From NCBI GenBank assembly GCA_040757085.1, contig JBFLXJ010000031.1:1-64000 (forward strand): a DNA stretch of 64,000 bases, read 5' to 3'. The notes under the pieces were generated by a model that was not told the DNA's origin, did no database searches, and saw only the letters and a program-made list of their open reading frames with translations. The number at the start of each line of letters is the position of its first letter. Position 1 is the stretch's first letter. The translations under genes and the position numbers were made by a program. The DNA comes from Bacillota bacterium (GTDB lineage Bacteria > Bacillota > Sulfobacillia > JACIYH01). Positions 31,204 through 38,966 of this stretch are shown here, in pieces.

Positions 31204-32054
31204 GGGCCGACCCCCTCCACAAGCGCCTGGACGCGGCGAAAAAGCTCCCCGAACCGCTCGGCCCACTCCGGTTCCGCCCGCACCAGGGGGATTCCCCGGG
31301 CATAGCTTGCTGCTATGCGCCGGTCCTGCGGGATCTCCATCAAAACGGGCAGGGCCCGCTCGCGGCAGAAAGCCCAGACTCCCGCGTCGCCGACGTCGGC
31401 CCGGTTGATCACCACCGCCGCGGGCAGCCCCAGCTTCTCCAGGACCTCCACCATGAGTTTCAGGTCGTGCAGGCCAAAGGGCGTGGGCTCCGTGACCAGG
31501 AGGCAAAAGTCAACCCCTTTCAATGCCTCGACCACCGGGCAGGACGTGCCGGGAGCCACATCGACGATCGCCACCTGGTGGCCACCAGCCCTTTTCTTGA
31601 CCGCCCTCACCACCGGCGGGGCAAACGCCTCCCCCACGTTCAGGCGCCCCTGCACGAACGCCACGTCCCCTGCTTTCCCCACGTCCACCGTTCCCACGGG
31701 ACGCCCTACTTCCGTGATGGCCTGCTGGGGGCAGAGCAAGCTGCACGCCCCGCATCCGTGGCACAGTGCGGCGAAGATCAGCACCTGCCCGGGGACGACA
31801 GCGATGGCGTGCTGCGGGCACACGTCAGCGCACCGGCCGCAGTAGGCACACTTCGCCGAGTCCACGCGGGGAACGGGTATTTCCACGGTCTCAGTCCGTT
31901 CGATGCATGGCTGGAGGAACAGGTGGGCATTGGGCTCTTCCACATCACAGTCAAGTAACTGCACCCGGTACCTCCTGCCGATGGCCAGGGCGAGGTTGGT
32001 CGCGACGGTGGTCTTTCCCGTTCCTCCCTTACCGCTTGCCACCGCTATGACCAT
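31200..32054 (-). CDS. MinD/ParA-type ATPase with inserted two-cluster ferredoxin domain
   Basis: The 284-residue protein has the Walker motif ASGKGGTGKTTVATN at its N-terminus, ferredoxin motifs CAYCGRCADVCP and CHGCGACSLLCP in an insert, and the ATPase remainder with VDVAPGTSCPVVEALKG and VTEPTPFGLHDL. It is a paralogue of the coupled gene downstream. The ATG at 32054 has GAGGG five bases upstream; an in-frame GTG at 32075 is a second option. The gene follows two DUF5320-like and two NifX-like genes, a combination repeated in many strict anaerobes and usually linked to metal cofactor handling. Confidence 0.88.
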   Translation of the reverse strand: MVIAVASGKGGTGKTTVATNLALAIGRRYRVQLLDCDVEEPNAHLFLQPCIERTETVEIPVPRVDSAKCAYCGRCADVCPQHAIAVVPGQVLIFAALCHGCGACSLLCPQQAITEVGRPVGTVDVGKAGDVAFVQGRLNVGEAFAPPVVRAVKKRAGGHQVAIVDVAPGTSCPVVEALKGVDFCLLVTEPTPFGLHDLKLMVEVLEKLGLPAAVVINRADVGDAGVWAFCRERALPVLMEIPQDRRIAASYARGIPLVRAEPEWAERFGELFRRVQALVEGVGP

Positions 32055-32144
32055 GCCATCCCTCAGGGCAACCACTCCCCCGCAACTCCCGTCGCACCCG
32101 CACCTATCGGGGGCCGGACGGAGCGTCCGGCCCCCGCCTCCTGG

Positions 32145-32519
32145 CTACCCCCTCTCCCGGGGTTCTCGCTTCTCCAGTTCGCGCAGGCGCTCCTCGATTT
32201 CCCGCAGCTCCTCCCGTAGCGCCTCCGCTTCCTCCCTCAGGAAACGGGCCTCGTCCTCCGCTCCCCCTTCATCGTCTTCATGGGCTGCCCGGCCTGGTTC
32301 CTCCCCAGGAGCGGCAGCCCGGTAGGGTCCGGGGGCTACCCACGGTGCGCCAGTGCCCCAGGGAGCTGCCCAGCCCGGTACGCCCGGCCACCAGCACCAC
32401 TCACCCCACGCGCGCGGACCCCAGGCACCCCGGCCCGGCCCGGCGAACCTACCCCAGCCACCCCAGGGGCCGGGTCCGCCCTTCCAGAAACCAGGCCCGA
32501 ACAGGACCCTTCCTCGCAT
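32145..32519 (-). CDS. DUF5320-like small protein, Gly/Trp-rich with C-terminal coiled coil
   Basis: The 124-residue protein has an N-terminal half rich in Gly, Trp, Pro and Arg (MRGRVLFGPGFWKGGPGPWG at the start) and a C-terminal acidic coiled coil (ARFLREEAEALREELREIEE). The same architecture, in shorter form, is seen in the DUF5320 protein upstream at 32633-32932. These proteins travel with NifX-like and MinD-type genes. It lacks the standard GDGTGP start of the family, so assignment is by layout and neighbours. A structural or scaffold role is possible. Confidence 0.65.
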   Translation of the reverse strand: MRGRVLFGPGFWKGGPGPWGGWGRFAGPGRGAWGPRAWGEWCWWPGVPGWAAPWGTGAPWVAPGPYRAAAPGEEPGRAAHEDDEGGAEDEARFLREEAEALREELREIEERLRELEKREPRERG

Positions 32520-32632
32520 CCCGTTCTCACCTGCCTTTGTCGCTCAGTTACTGGCAGGGCCGCAACCGCCACGGCAGCCTACCTCCCGAGCCGGCTGCGA
32601 CCCCGCCACCCACCCCGGGAGGCTGTGCCCGC

Positions 32633-32932
32633 CTACTTGTTCTCCAGTTCAGCCAGCCTCTTCTCCATCGCTTCCAGTTGCCTGCGCAGCGCTCCGCTCC
32701 AGGCCTTCAGCGCCTTCTTCTCATCGTACACAGGGCCATAACCATAACCCCAAGGGTACGCCACGGAGAACCCCCGTGGCCTCGCCCACCTGCGCCAGGC
32801 CCGTCCCCGGCCCCAGCCAAGTCCCGGAACCGGGTTCAGGAAACCCGGTACGGGAAAGCCAGCGCAGAACCCCGCAGCCCTACCCGTCATGGGTCCCTGC
32901 CCGAGAGGACCGGTACGATCGCCCCACGGCAT
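32633..32932 (-). CDS. DUF5320 family protein
   Basis: The 99-residue protein begins MPWGDRTGPLGQGPMTGRA and continues with AGFCAGF, the exact signature of DUF5320. A Gly/Arg/Trp-rich middle and a C-terminal coiled coil (LRRQLEAMEKRLAELENK) follow. The family has no proven function but is almost always next to NifX-like dinitrogenase cofactor proteins and MinD/ferredoxin ATPases, as here. The single Cys could bind metal; that is conjecture. Confidence 0.85.
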   Translation of the reverse strand: MPWGDRTGPLGQGPMTGRAAGFCAGFPVPGFLNPVPGLGWGRGRAWRRWARPRGFSVAYPWGYGYGPVYDEKKALKAWSGALRRQLEAMEKRLAELENK

Positions 32933-32960
32933 GCCCGATCACCTCCTTTGCCGTCTCCCA

Positions 32961-33320
32961 CTACGCGTGGTGGCATTCTCCCCCTCCGCGAGGGTGATCA
33001 CACAAGCTCTCCCCCGGCTGAAGCTCTCCCCGGAGGAAAGCACTCACCGCCCAATCCACCGATCCCTCAACTCCAACCACGGCCCGGATTCCCCGCTCCT
33101 CGAACAGGGCCTGCGCACGGGGACCCATGCCACCTGCTATGATGCAGGCCACTCCCATGTCACCCAGGTAGACGGGAAGGAAACCGGGCTGGTGTCCCGG
33201 ATTGGGGATCACCACCTTGCTTGTCACCTTGCCGTCCTGTACGTCAAAGATCGTGTACTCCGGACAGCGGCCGAAGTGCTGAGCCACTGCTCCAGCTTCC
33301 GACGCCACCGCGATTTTCAC
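32961..33320 (-). CDS. NifX/NafY-like dinitrogenase iron-molybdenum cofactor-type protein
   Basis: The 119-residue protein has the NifX-like fold signature: KIAVASEAG at the N-terminus, VAQHFGRCPEYTIFDV, then GVACIIAGGMGPRAQALFEERGI and VGVEGSVDWAVSAFLRGEL. Stand-alone members of this family bind metal clusters or cofactors and are common in organisms without nitrogenase. The C-terminal HPRGGGECHHA is rich in His and Cys and could bind metal. The GTG at 33320 follows GGAGGTG by six bases. It precedes the DUF5320 genes with tight spacing. Confidence 0.82.
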   Translation of the reverse strand: MKIAVASEAGAVAQHFGRCPEYTIFDVQDGKVTSKVVIPNPGHQPGFLPVYLGDMGVACIIAGGMGPRAQALFEERGIRAVVGVEGSVDWAVSAFLRGELQPGESLCDHPRGGGECHHA

Positions 33321-33353
33321 CCAGAACACCTCCACTCCGCCCGGGCCCGGATC

Positions 33354-33821
33354 TCACATGCGCCCGCCGCGCCCGCGACCCATACCGCGACCCATGCCGG
33401 AACCCCCGGGCACCCCGGCCCCGGGGGCTGACCCCGCGCACCGTCCGGCAGAGCGGGCCCCGGTACCCAAGTGGCTGGCCACGGTCGCATCGGCCAGGGG
33501 AACCAGTTCCCCGCGCAAAAAGGCCTGCACCGTCTCCCGCACCGTACCGCCCCGGGCAGCGTACACCTCTATGCCGGCAGCCCGCAGGGCGCTCATGGCG
33601 TTGGGACCCACGTTGCCCGTCACCACCGCCCGCGCCCCGCTGCGCGCAAGAAGCTGTGCCGTCTGGATGCCGGCTCCCCCAGCAGAGTTCACCGCGGGGT
33701 TCGAGATGGACTCGCACTCCAGGGTCTCTGAATCCACCAGCAGGAAGAAAGGGGCCCGGCCAAAACGCAGGTCAACGGGGGAGTCAAGATTCTGACCCTG
33801 CGCCGCCACCGCGACCTTCAT
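33354..33821 (-). CDS. NifX/NafY-like dinitrogenase iron-molybdenum cofactor-type protein
   Basis: The 155-residue paralogue reads KVAVAAQGQNLDSPVDLRFG, FFLLVDSETLECESISNP, ARAVVTGNVGPNAMSALRAAGIEVY and VRETVQAFLRGELV, a full NifX-like domain. A flexible tail of Gly, Arg and Met (GMGRGMGRGRGGRM) follows and could contact nucleic acid or metal. The ATG at 33821 has AAGGAG eight bases upstream and begins five bases after the Mrp gene. The pairing with a second NifX-like gene suggests two partner proteins for the MinD-type ATPases. Confidence 0.82.
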   Translation of the reverse strand: MKVAVAAQGQNLDSPVDLRFGRAPFFLLVDSETLECESISNPAVNSAGGAGIQTAQLLARSGARAVVTGNVGPNAMSALRAAGIEVYAARGGTVRETVQAFLRGELVPLADATVASHLGTGARSAGRCAGSAPGAGVPGGSGMGRGMGRGRGGRM

Positions 33822-33826
33822 CCCCC

Positions 33827-34651
33827 TCACTCCTTTCCCGTTACCGGAAGAAGGGACGAAAGCAGGGGAACCACGGCACCCTCGTACTGCTCAACCTCAC
33901 CCCGGTCGCACAGCTCCGCGAGGTGAGGATCGAGGGGCAACTCACCGAGGAAAGGCACGCCCGTCTCCTGCGCCACCCGGTCCCCCTGGCCCGGCCCGAA
34001 GAGCCTCAGCGTCTCCCCGCACCGGGGACAGGTGGCGCACGTCATATTCTCCACCAGGCCCAGGATGGGGACCCCCAGCATCCCCGCCATCTTGATGGCT
34101 TTCTTGACCACCATCACCGCCAGGTCCTGGGGGGAGGACACGATCACCAGCCCGTCCAGGGGCAGCGACTGCAGAACCGTCAGCGGAGCGTCCCCGGTAC
34201 CGGGCGGGAGGTCCACCAGCAGGTAGTCCAGATCGCCCCAGGCCACGTCGGTCCAGAACTGCCTGACAGCGCCCGCTATGAGGGGACCCCTCCAGATCAC
34301 GGGGTCATCCTCATGCGGCAGAAGCAGGTTCAGCGACATGATGCTGATGCCCGTTTGGCTCCGTACCGGCAGTATCCCGAACCCCAGGGAAACCGGCTGC
34401 TCCTTCACGCCGAACATCCTGGGAATGCTCGGCCCCGTTATGTCGGCGTCCATGATCCCCACCCGGAATCCCTGCCGGGATAGCCTGATGGCGAGAAGCG
34501 CCGTGACCGAGGATTTCCCCACGCCGCCCTTACCGCTCATCACGGCTACCACGTGGGCGATACTGCTCAGTTCGTTCGGCTTCAGCTTTTCTACCGTACC
34601 GCGGCTCTCCTGGCCTCCAGGCCGTTCCCCGCCCTCGTGTCCGTCGACCAT
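33827..34651 (-). CDS. Mrp/NBP35-type iron-sulfur carrier ATPase
   Basis: The 274-residue P-loop ATPase carries MSGKGGVGKSSVTALLAIRL, GIMDADITGPSIPRMFGV, DYLLVDLPPGTGDAPLTVLQ and the C-terminal CATCPRCGE pair, which holds a bridging [4Fe-4S] cluster in this family. It loads clusters onto target proteins. Its ATG at 34651 lies inside the end of the Fur-family gene, a 61-base overlap in another frame. AAGGAGG is 13 bases upstream, somewhat far. It opens the NifX/DUF5320/MinD set, so the whole block probably serves one metallocluster task. Confidence 0.88.
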   Translation of the reverse strand: MVDGHEGGERPGGQESRGTVEKLKPNELSSIAHVVAVMSGKGGVGKSSVTALLAIRLSRQGFRVGIMDADITGPSIPRMFGVKEQPVSLGFGILPVRSQTGISIMSLNLLLPHEDDPVIWRGPLIAGAVRQFWTDVAWGDLDYLLVDLPPGTGDAPLTVLQSLPLDGLVIVSSPQDLAVMVVKKAIKMAGMLGVPILGLVENMTCATCPRCGETLRLFGPGQGDRVAQETGVPFLGELPLDPHLAELCDRGEVEQYEGAVVPLLSSLLPVTGKE

Positions 34652-35091
34652 TCTCCGGTTCCACCCTCCTTCTGGCTGCACCAGGCACAATACCCAAACA
34701 GGCATAGCTCGCTGTCGGCGACCACAAAGCCCTTGCGCCGGAAACCGCCGGCCTCCACCTCCCCGGAATCGGCATCGAAGACCCGGCCGCAGGAAAGACA
34801 CACGAAGTGGCAATGGGACTCGCCGACCAGTTCGTACCTCACCCGCCCATCCCTCACGCGCACCTGCCTCACCAGGCCCAGGTGCCCGAGCAGCCTGAGC
34901 GTACGGTACACGGTGGCCATGCCCACCCTCTTGCTCCTGAGCGAACGGTACAGTTCCTCGGCGGTGGGGTGATCACTTTCGGCCAGGGCTTCCAGCACCG
35001 CCCGGCGTTGGGGCGTTGGCCGGCACCCTGCCTGAGACAGCCGCTCGAGAGCCAGCTTGCCGGCAGCAGGCAAACGGACGCTGTTTGGCAT
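34591..35091 (-). CDS. Fur/PerR-family metalloregulator
   Basis: The 166-residue regulator has a winged helix (RPTPQRRAVLEALAESDHPTAEELY without the last few, then ATVYRTLRLLGHLGLV) and a C-terminal metal-binding part with SHCHFVCLSCGRVFD and FGYCAWCSQKEGG, giving two CxxC pairs for a structural zinc. Which metal or stress it senses cannot be told. The start at 35091 follows GGGGGTGG; an upstream ATG at 35124 would add eleven residues. A near-perfect promoter with an inverted repeat over its -10 box suggests autoregulation, and the downstream iron-sulfur genes are probable targets. Confidence 0.85.
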   Translation of the reverse strand: MPNSVRLPAAGKLALERLSQAGCRPTPQRRAVLEALAESDHPTAEELYRSLRSKRVGMATVYRTLRLLGHLGLVRQVRVRDGRVRYELVGESHCHFVCLSCGRVFDADSGEVEAGGFRRKGFVVADSELCLFGYCAWCSQKEGGTGEWSTDTRAGNGLEARRAAVR

Positions 35092-35131
35092 CCGACCACC
35101 CCCATACCGGGACGTTCTGGCCATATGCCCG

Positions 35132-35142
35132 ATACTTAGTAT
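35132..35142. promoter_or_regulatory. Inverted repeat over the -10 box of the Fur-family gene
   Basis: ATACTTAGTAT has perfect 5-base arms around one base and covers most of the -10 element. A 5-1-5 AT-rich repeat in this position is a plausible Fur-type operator, though it is shorter than the classical 7-1-7 box. Confidence 0.45.
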
Positions 35143-35166
35143 ACCCGGGTTGTGATCGTATGTCAA
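35138..35166 (-). promoter_or_regulatory. Near-consensus sigma-A promoter of the Fur-family/Mrp/NifX/MinD genes
   Basis: On the minus strand TTGACA (35166-35161) is followed after exactly 17 bases by TATACT (35143-35138). This is the closest match to consensus in the window and stands about 45 bases before the start codon. All genes from 35091 down to 30319 run in the same direction with small gaps, so it may drive them all. Confidence 0.75.
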
Positions 35167-35380
35167 CAACTAAACCAGGCAATAAACCTCAGCCCCGAGG
35201 GCCAGGTCCTCCTGGAACCCCGCTCCCGGGCAGGTCAATTAGCTCACCACAATCGGTACAAAACTGCACTGCCGGCAACCTAACTGTAAGGATCCCCAAC
35301 CTCTTTGAGCCGCCGCAGGGGCACGCCAGCAGGCTTGAAGTGCTCTATGGCGGGCTGAAGCCGATTCTGACCCGGAATTA

Positions 35381-35647
35381 TCAGCGCTCAAGCCCCTCGC
35401 CGAACAGGTGAACCAGCGCGGCCAGCACCTCCTCTTCAGCCTCGCCTTCTACCCGAATGGTCACTTCCTCCCCGTCCCTCACCCCCAGGCCCAGCACCTG
35501 CAGGATGCTCTTTGCATCCGCCTTCCTGCCCCCGTGCTCGATGCTCACCTGGCAACCACTGTGCCTGGCAGCTTCCTGAACCAGCATCGCGGCCGGCCGT
35601 GCATGCAGTCCAACCCCGGTGCGAACTACAACACGTGCTTCAACCAT
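35381..35647 (-). CDS. ptsH: HPr phosphocarrier protein of the phosphotransferase system
   Basis: The 88-residue protein has the HPr active site TGVGLHARPAA with the phosphorylated His, and ADAKSILQVLGLGV with the Ser that HPr kinase modifies in Gram-positive bacteria. Full length and all key residues are present. It carries phosphate from enzyme I to DhaM or EIIA domains. It is the last gene of the dihydroxyacetone kinase set, 47 bases after enzyme I. No sugar permease is nearby, so this HPr is probably devoted to dihydroxyacetone phosphorylation and regulation. Confidence 0.93.
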   Translation of the reverse strand: MVEARVVVRTGVGLHARPAAMLVQEAARHSGCQVSIEHGGRKADAKSILQVLGLGVRDGEEVTIRVEGEAEEEVLAALVHLFGEGLER

Positions 35648-35694
35648 CGACCCGCCATCCTCCCCACCCCATACTTGCCCGCTCACCCCGCCCC

Positions 35695-37404
35695 TCATGC
35701 GAGCAGCTCACGTACTTCGCCACCACTCCGGCAGGCAAGCACCCTCCTGGCCAGCTCCCGCGCCTCCACCACCGATACCGACCTCACCACCTCCTTCACC
35801 TCAGGAAGCAGCGACGGCGCCATGCTCAACTCTCTCACACCAAGCCCCACCAGCACCGGCGTCGCCACGGGATCGCCGGCGAGATCACCGCATACCCCCA
35901 CCCACTTTCCAGCTCGCCTTCCCGCCTCAGCCACCCCGGCGATGAGGCGCAGGACGGCAGGGTGCAGAGCGTCGGCCAGAGACGCCACCCTCGCGTTGGT
36001 CCGGTCTGCGGCCAGCGTATACTGCGTGAGGTCATTGGTCCCTATGCTGACGAAATCCACTTCCTCAAGCAGGAAATCAGCCAGCAGCGCCGCCGAGGGC
36101 ACCTCCACCATGATCCCCACAGGAAGCTCTTGGTAGGCTACCCCCCTCGCCGCCAGATCCTCCCCGGCCCTTGCCAAAAGACGCCTGGCAGCACGCACCT
36201 CCCCCAGATCTGCCACCATGGGGAACATCACCCACACCTCACCGTACACCCGCGCACGCAACAGCGCCCTGAGCTGGGCCAGGAAAACCTCCTCCCGCTC
36301 CAGGCACAGCCTGATGCCCCGCAGCCCTAGAAAGGGATTGGCCTCCTCCAGCTTCCCCAGCCAGGGGATGGGCTTGTCCCCACCCACGTCCAGCGTCCGG
36401 ATGATCACCGTGCGCCCCGCCATCGCCCGCGCCACCTGGCGGTACACCTCAAACTGCTCGTCCTCGGACGGCGGCGAATCCCGGTCCATGAACAGGAACT
36501 CAGTCCGGAAAAGCCCCACCCCCTCGGCACCACAGGCAAGGGCCGCCTCCACGTCGCCGGGCAAGCCGATGTTTGCCGCAAGCTCCACCCGGTAACCATC
36601 TTTCGTCACCGCAGGCAGGGCCACCAGCGACTCGAGCCTCTTTCTACGATCATCCCACGCCCGCTTCCTGGCCTCCCACTGCCGCAGCTCCTCAGGAGCC
36701 GGGTTGACCACGATGGCGCCGGTATTCCCGTCCGCAACCACCATGTCGCCCGAGGCCACGGCGCCCACGACCCCCGCCGCACCCACCACCGCAGGTATCC
36801 CCATCGTGCGCGCCAATATGGCGGCGTGCGCCGTGGAACTCCCGCGCTCCATCACAAAACCCAGCACCCTGCCCCGGTCCATCTGCGCCGTATCGGAAGG
36901 CATGAGCTCTTCACCCACCACCACCACCGGCCCCGGAAGCTCCGCCAGCGGATGACCGGCCTGCCCCTCCAGAACAGATACCACCCGGGAAACCACGTCC
37001 CGTACGTCGGCAGCCCGCGCCCGCAGGTACTCGTCCGGCAGGGACGAAAGCACCCGCGCCACCTCTTCCCCCGCCCGCTCAAAGGCCCACTCGGCGTTGC
37101 ACTCCTCTTCCCTTATCGCCTGCTCCGCCTTTCCCGCCAGCTCCGGGTCCTGCAGCATGAGAAGCTGGGCTTCGAATATGGCAGCCTGCTCGGCTCCGGC
37201 TTCCCGCAACGCCCTATCCCTCACGGCCTCCAGCTGCCGCCGCGCCGCCTCCAGGGCAGAACGCAGGCGCACCACCTCCGCCGCCACGTCGCCGGGCCGC
37301 ACGGTGCGCCGCGCCACACGCCCGGCCCTGTGGAAGACATAGGCAGGCCCGATGGCGATGCCAGCTGACGCGCCCTGCCCCCGGAACTCCCTCGCGCACT
37401 TCAT
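35695..37404 (-). CDS. ptsI: Phosphoenolpyruvate-protein phosphotransferase (enzyme I)
   Basis: The 569-residue enzyme transfers phosphate from phosphoenolpyruvate to HPr. The phosphohistidine motif is GSSTAHAAILARTMGIPAVV, and the PEP/Mg site shows GLFRTEFLFMDRDS, TLDVGGDKPIPW, LRGIRLCLE and GTNDLTQYTLAADRTN. Length and domains are complete (HPr-binding helical part, swivelling His domain, PEP barrel). The ATG at 37404 starts one base after the DhaM stop, so the two are tightly coupled. Its N-terminal half is related to the C-terminal part of the DhaM next door, pointing to duplication. Confidence 0.94.
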   Translation of the reverse strand: MKCAREFRGQGASAGIAIGPAYVFHRAGRVARRTVRPGDVAAEVVRLRSALEAARRQLEAVRDRALREAGAEQAAIFEAQLLMLQDPELAGKAEQAIREEECNAEWAFERAGEEVARVLSSLPDEYLRARAADVRDVVSRVVSVLEGQAGHPLAELPGPVVVVGEELMPSDTAQMDRGRVLGFVMERGSSTAHAAILARTMGIPAVVGAAGVVGAVASGDMVVADGNTGAIVVNPAPEELRQWEARKRAWDDRRKRLESLVALPAVTKDGYRVELAANIGLPGDVEAALACGAEGVGLFRTEFLFMDRDSPPSEDEQFEVYRQVARAMAGRTVIIRTLDVGGDKPIPWLGKLEEANPFLGLRGIRLCLEREEVFLAQLRALLRARVYGEVWVMFPMVADLGEVRAARRLLARAGEDLAARGVAYQELPVGIMVEVPSAALLADFLLEEVDFVSIGTNDLTQYTLAADRTNARVASLADALHPAVLRLIAGVAEAGRRAGKWVGVCGDLAGDPVATPVLVGLGVRELSMAPSLLPEVKEVVRSVSVVEARELARRVLACRSGGEVRELLA

Positions 37405-37405
37405 T

Positions 37406-38941
37406 TCAACAGCTCCCCCGGCCGAGCCGCCGTGCCTCCCACTCACTCAGCACCTGAGGAGTCGGCCGAACCAGGACCGTGCCACCTCTCCCATCGACCA
37501 TAACCGTGTCTCCGTGCCTCACCCGCGCGACAATCCCCCGTGCTCCGACCACTGCAGGAACCTCCATCGCCCTTGCCAATATGGCCACATGGGAGGTTTG
37601 ACTGCCCACCTCCGTAACCAACCCCAGCACATACTCGCGGCCCATTCTCACGACATCCGAAGGCCTCACATCGTGGCCAACTACCACAACGGGCGAAATG
37701 ACAGTGGGCACGCACGACTTTTGTTCGCCGAGCAAGGCAGAGATTACGCACTGTGTCACGTCCCGGATGTCTGCCACACGAGCGCGGATGTACTCGTCGG
37801 GAACCGCCGCCAACCTGCGACAGACCTCCTCGCAGGCCTGGCTCACCGCCCATTCGGCTCCCCACAGACGTTGCCGTATCAGTTCCGTTGCCCTGCCTAC
37901 CAGATCAGGATCTTCTATAATCAACTGGTGGGCATCGAATATCGCCGCATACTCTTGACCGACCTCACTAGCAGCTCTGTCCCTAACGGCTCGAAGCTCT
38001 TCCTTCGCCCTCGTGATCGCACCACGCAGGCGGTCCTGTTCCCGCGGCACTTCTCCAGGTTCGATCTGCCGGGGCTTAACTTCCAACGCCCCTGCCAACA
38101 CGCAGGCAGGACCGATGGCAATTCCAGGGGAAACTCCGATCCCCCTGATCTCCAAACCCGGGGCCTCGGCTCCGAGAGAAGAACTCTGAGGAGAATACCC
38201 GGGGGTCCCTGCCCCTGTGTGCCGAGGTTCAAACTCCCCACCGGACTCTATAATACGCTTCAAAGTGCTCAAGGCCTCATCCTGGTCAGGGCCCTCGGCA
38301 GATATGGCGATTTCTTCTCCCTTCTCAACAGCCAAACTCAAAACCTGAACAATGCCTTTGGCATCGACTGCAGCCGAATTCTTGGTCAGGTTACGAACGC
38401 TTATGTCCGACCGAAAACGGGCGGCGGCCTGGACGAAGCGAGCCGCCGGACGCGCGTGTAATCCCAGCGGGTTGGACACAGTGACAACCACCTCTGCGCC
38501 GCGCGGACGCGGAGCAGGAGCCGGCTGGGACGAATGACCGGCAGCATCGGGTATTTTGGGCAGGGTAACAACCGAACGAGCTGCCGTATCTATTTGGTGG
38601 AGCGAGCTCCCGAGCGCCGCCTGAACGGCCGCCGCGATAGCACCCTCCACCAGGGGCGCAGGGCACAACAACACGCGCTCCCGCTCTTCAGGAGACAACA
38701 TCTCGACCGCCATCTCCGCGCTCAGAACAGCACTTCCGAGATCCATCAGCACGACAACTCCGTCTGGGCTGTAAGCCCTGCGGATCCCATCCAGTATGCG
38801 CTCCGCGCTGGTGCCAAGAGTGTTCTCATCAAGCCCTCCTGCAGCCACAATGCAAACCTTGCCCTGAGTTACCTGATCGGCCAGCTCCTTGACACCCTCG
38901 GCCAGTTTTTGGCTGTGTGCGACTATCACAATACCTACCAT
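37406..38941 (-). CDS. dhaM: DhaM: dihydroxyacetone kinase phosphotransferase, EIIA-HPr-EI(N) fusion
   Basis: The 511-residue protein joins three PTS modules. Residues 1-135 are a mannose-type EIIA with the phosphohistidine in VIVAHSQKLAEG (His9). Residues ~150-240 are an HPr domain with NPLGLHARPAARF. Residues ~265-511 are the His-domain of enzyme I with GSQTSHVAILARAMEVPAV but no PEP-binding barrel. This is the E. coli-type DhaM layout, which hands phosphate to the ADP bound in DhaL. The ATG at 38941 has GTGAGG six bases upstream. A separate full enzyme I and HPr follow immediately, so phosphate can flow PEP to EI to HPr to DhaM to DhaL. Confidence 0.93.
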   Translation of the reverse strand: MVGIVIVAHSQKLAEGVKELADQVTQGKVCIVAAGGLDENTLGTSAERILDGIRRAYSPDGVVVLMDLGSAVLSAEMAVEMLSPEERERVLLCPAPLVEGAIAAAVQAALGSSLHQIDTAARSVVTLPKIPDAAGHSSQPAPAPRPRGAEVVVTVSNPLGLHARPAARFVQAAARFRSDISVRNLTKNSAAVDAKGIVQVLSLAVEKGEEIAISAEGPDQDEALSTLKRIIESGGEFEPRHTGAGTPGYSPQSSSLGAEAPGLEIRGIGVSPGIAIGPACVLAGALEVKPRQIEPGEVPREQDRLRGAITRAKEELRAVRDRAASEVGQEYAAIFDAHQLIIEDPDLVGRATELIRQRLWGAEWAVSQACEEVCRRLAAVPDEYIRARVADIRDVTQCVISALLGEQKSCVPTVISPVVVVGHDVRPSDVVRMGREYVLGLVTEVGSQTSHVAILARAMEVPAVVGARGIVARVRHGDTVMVDGRGGTVLVRPTPQVLSEWEARRLGRGSC

Positions 38942-38966
38942 TGACGGCCTCACCCTGCTTAAGAAT

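Noticed and set aside
35170-35380. A small gene or riboswitch between the Fur-family gene and HPr
   Set aside because: Only short imperfect repeats (such as CCAGG with CCTGG) and no frame with a ribosome site were found; it is treated as a plain intergenic region of 214 bases.
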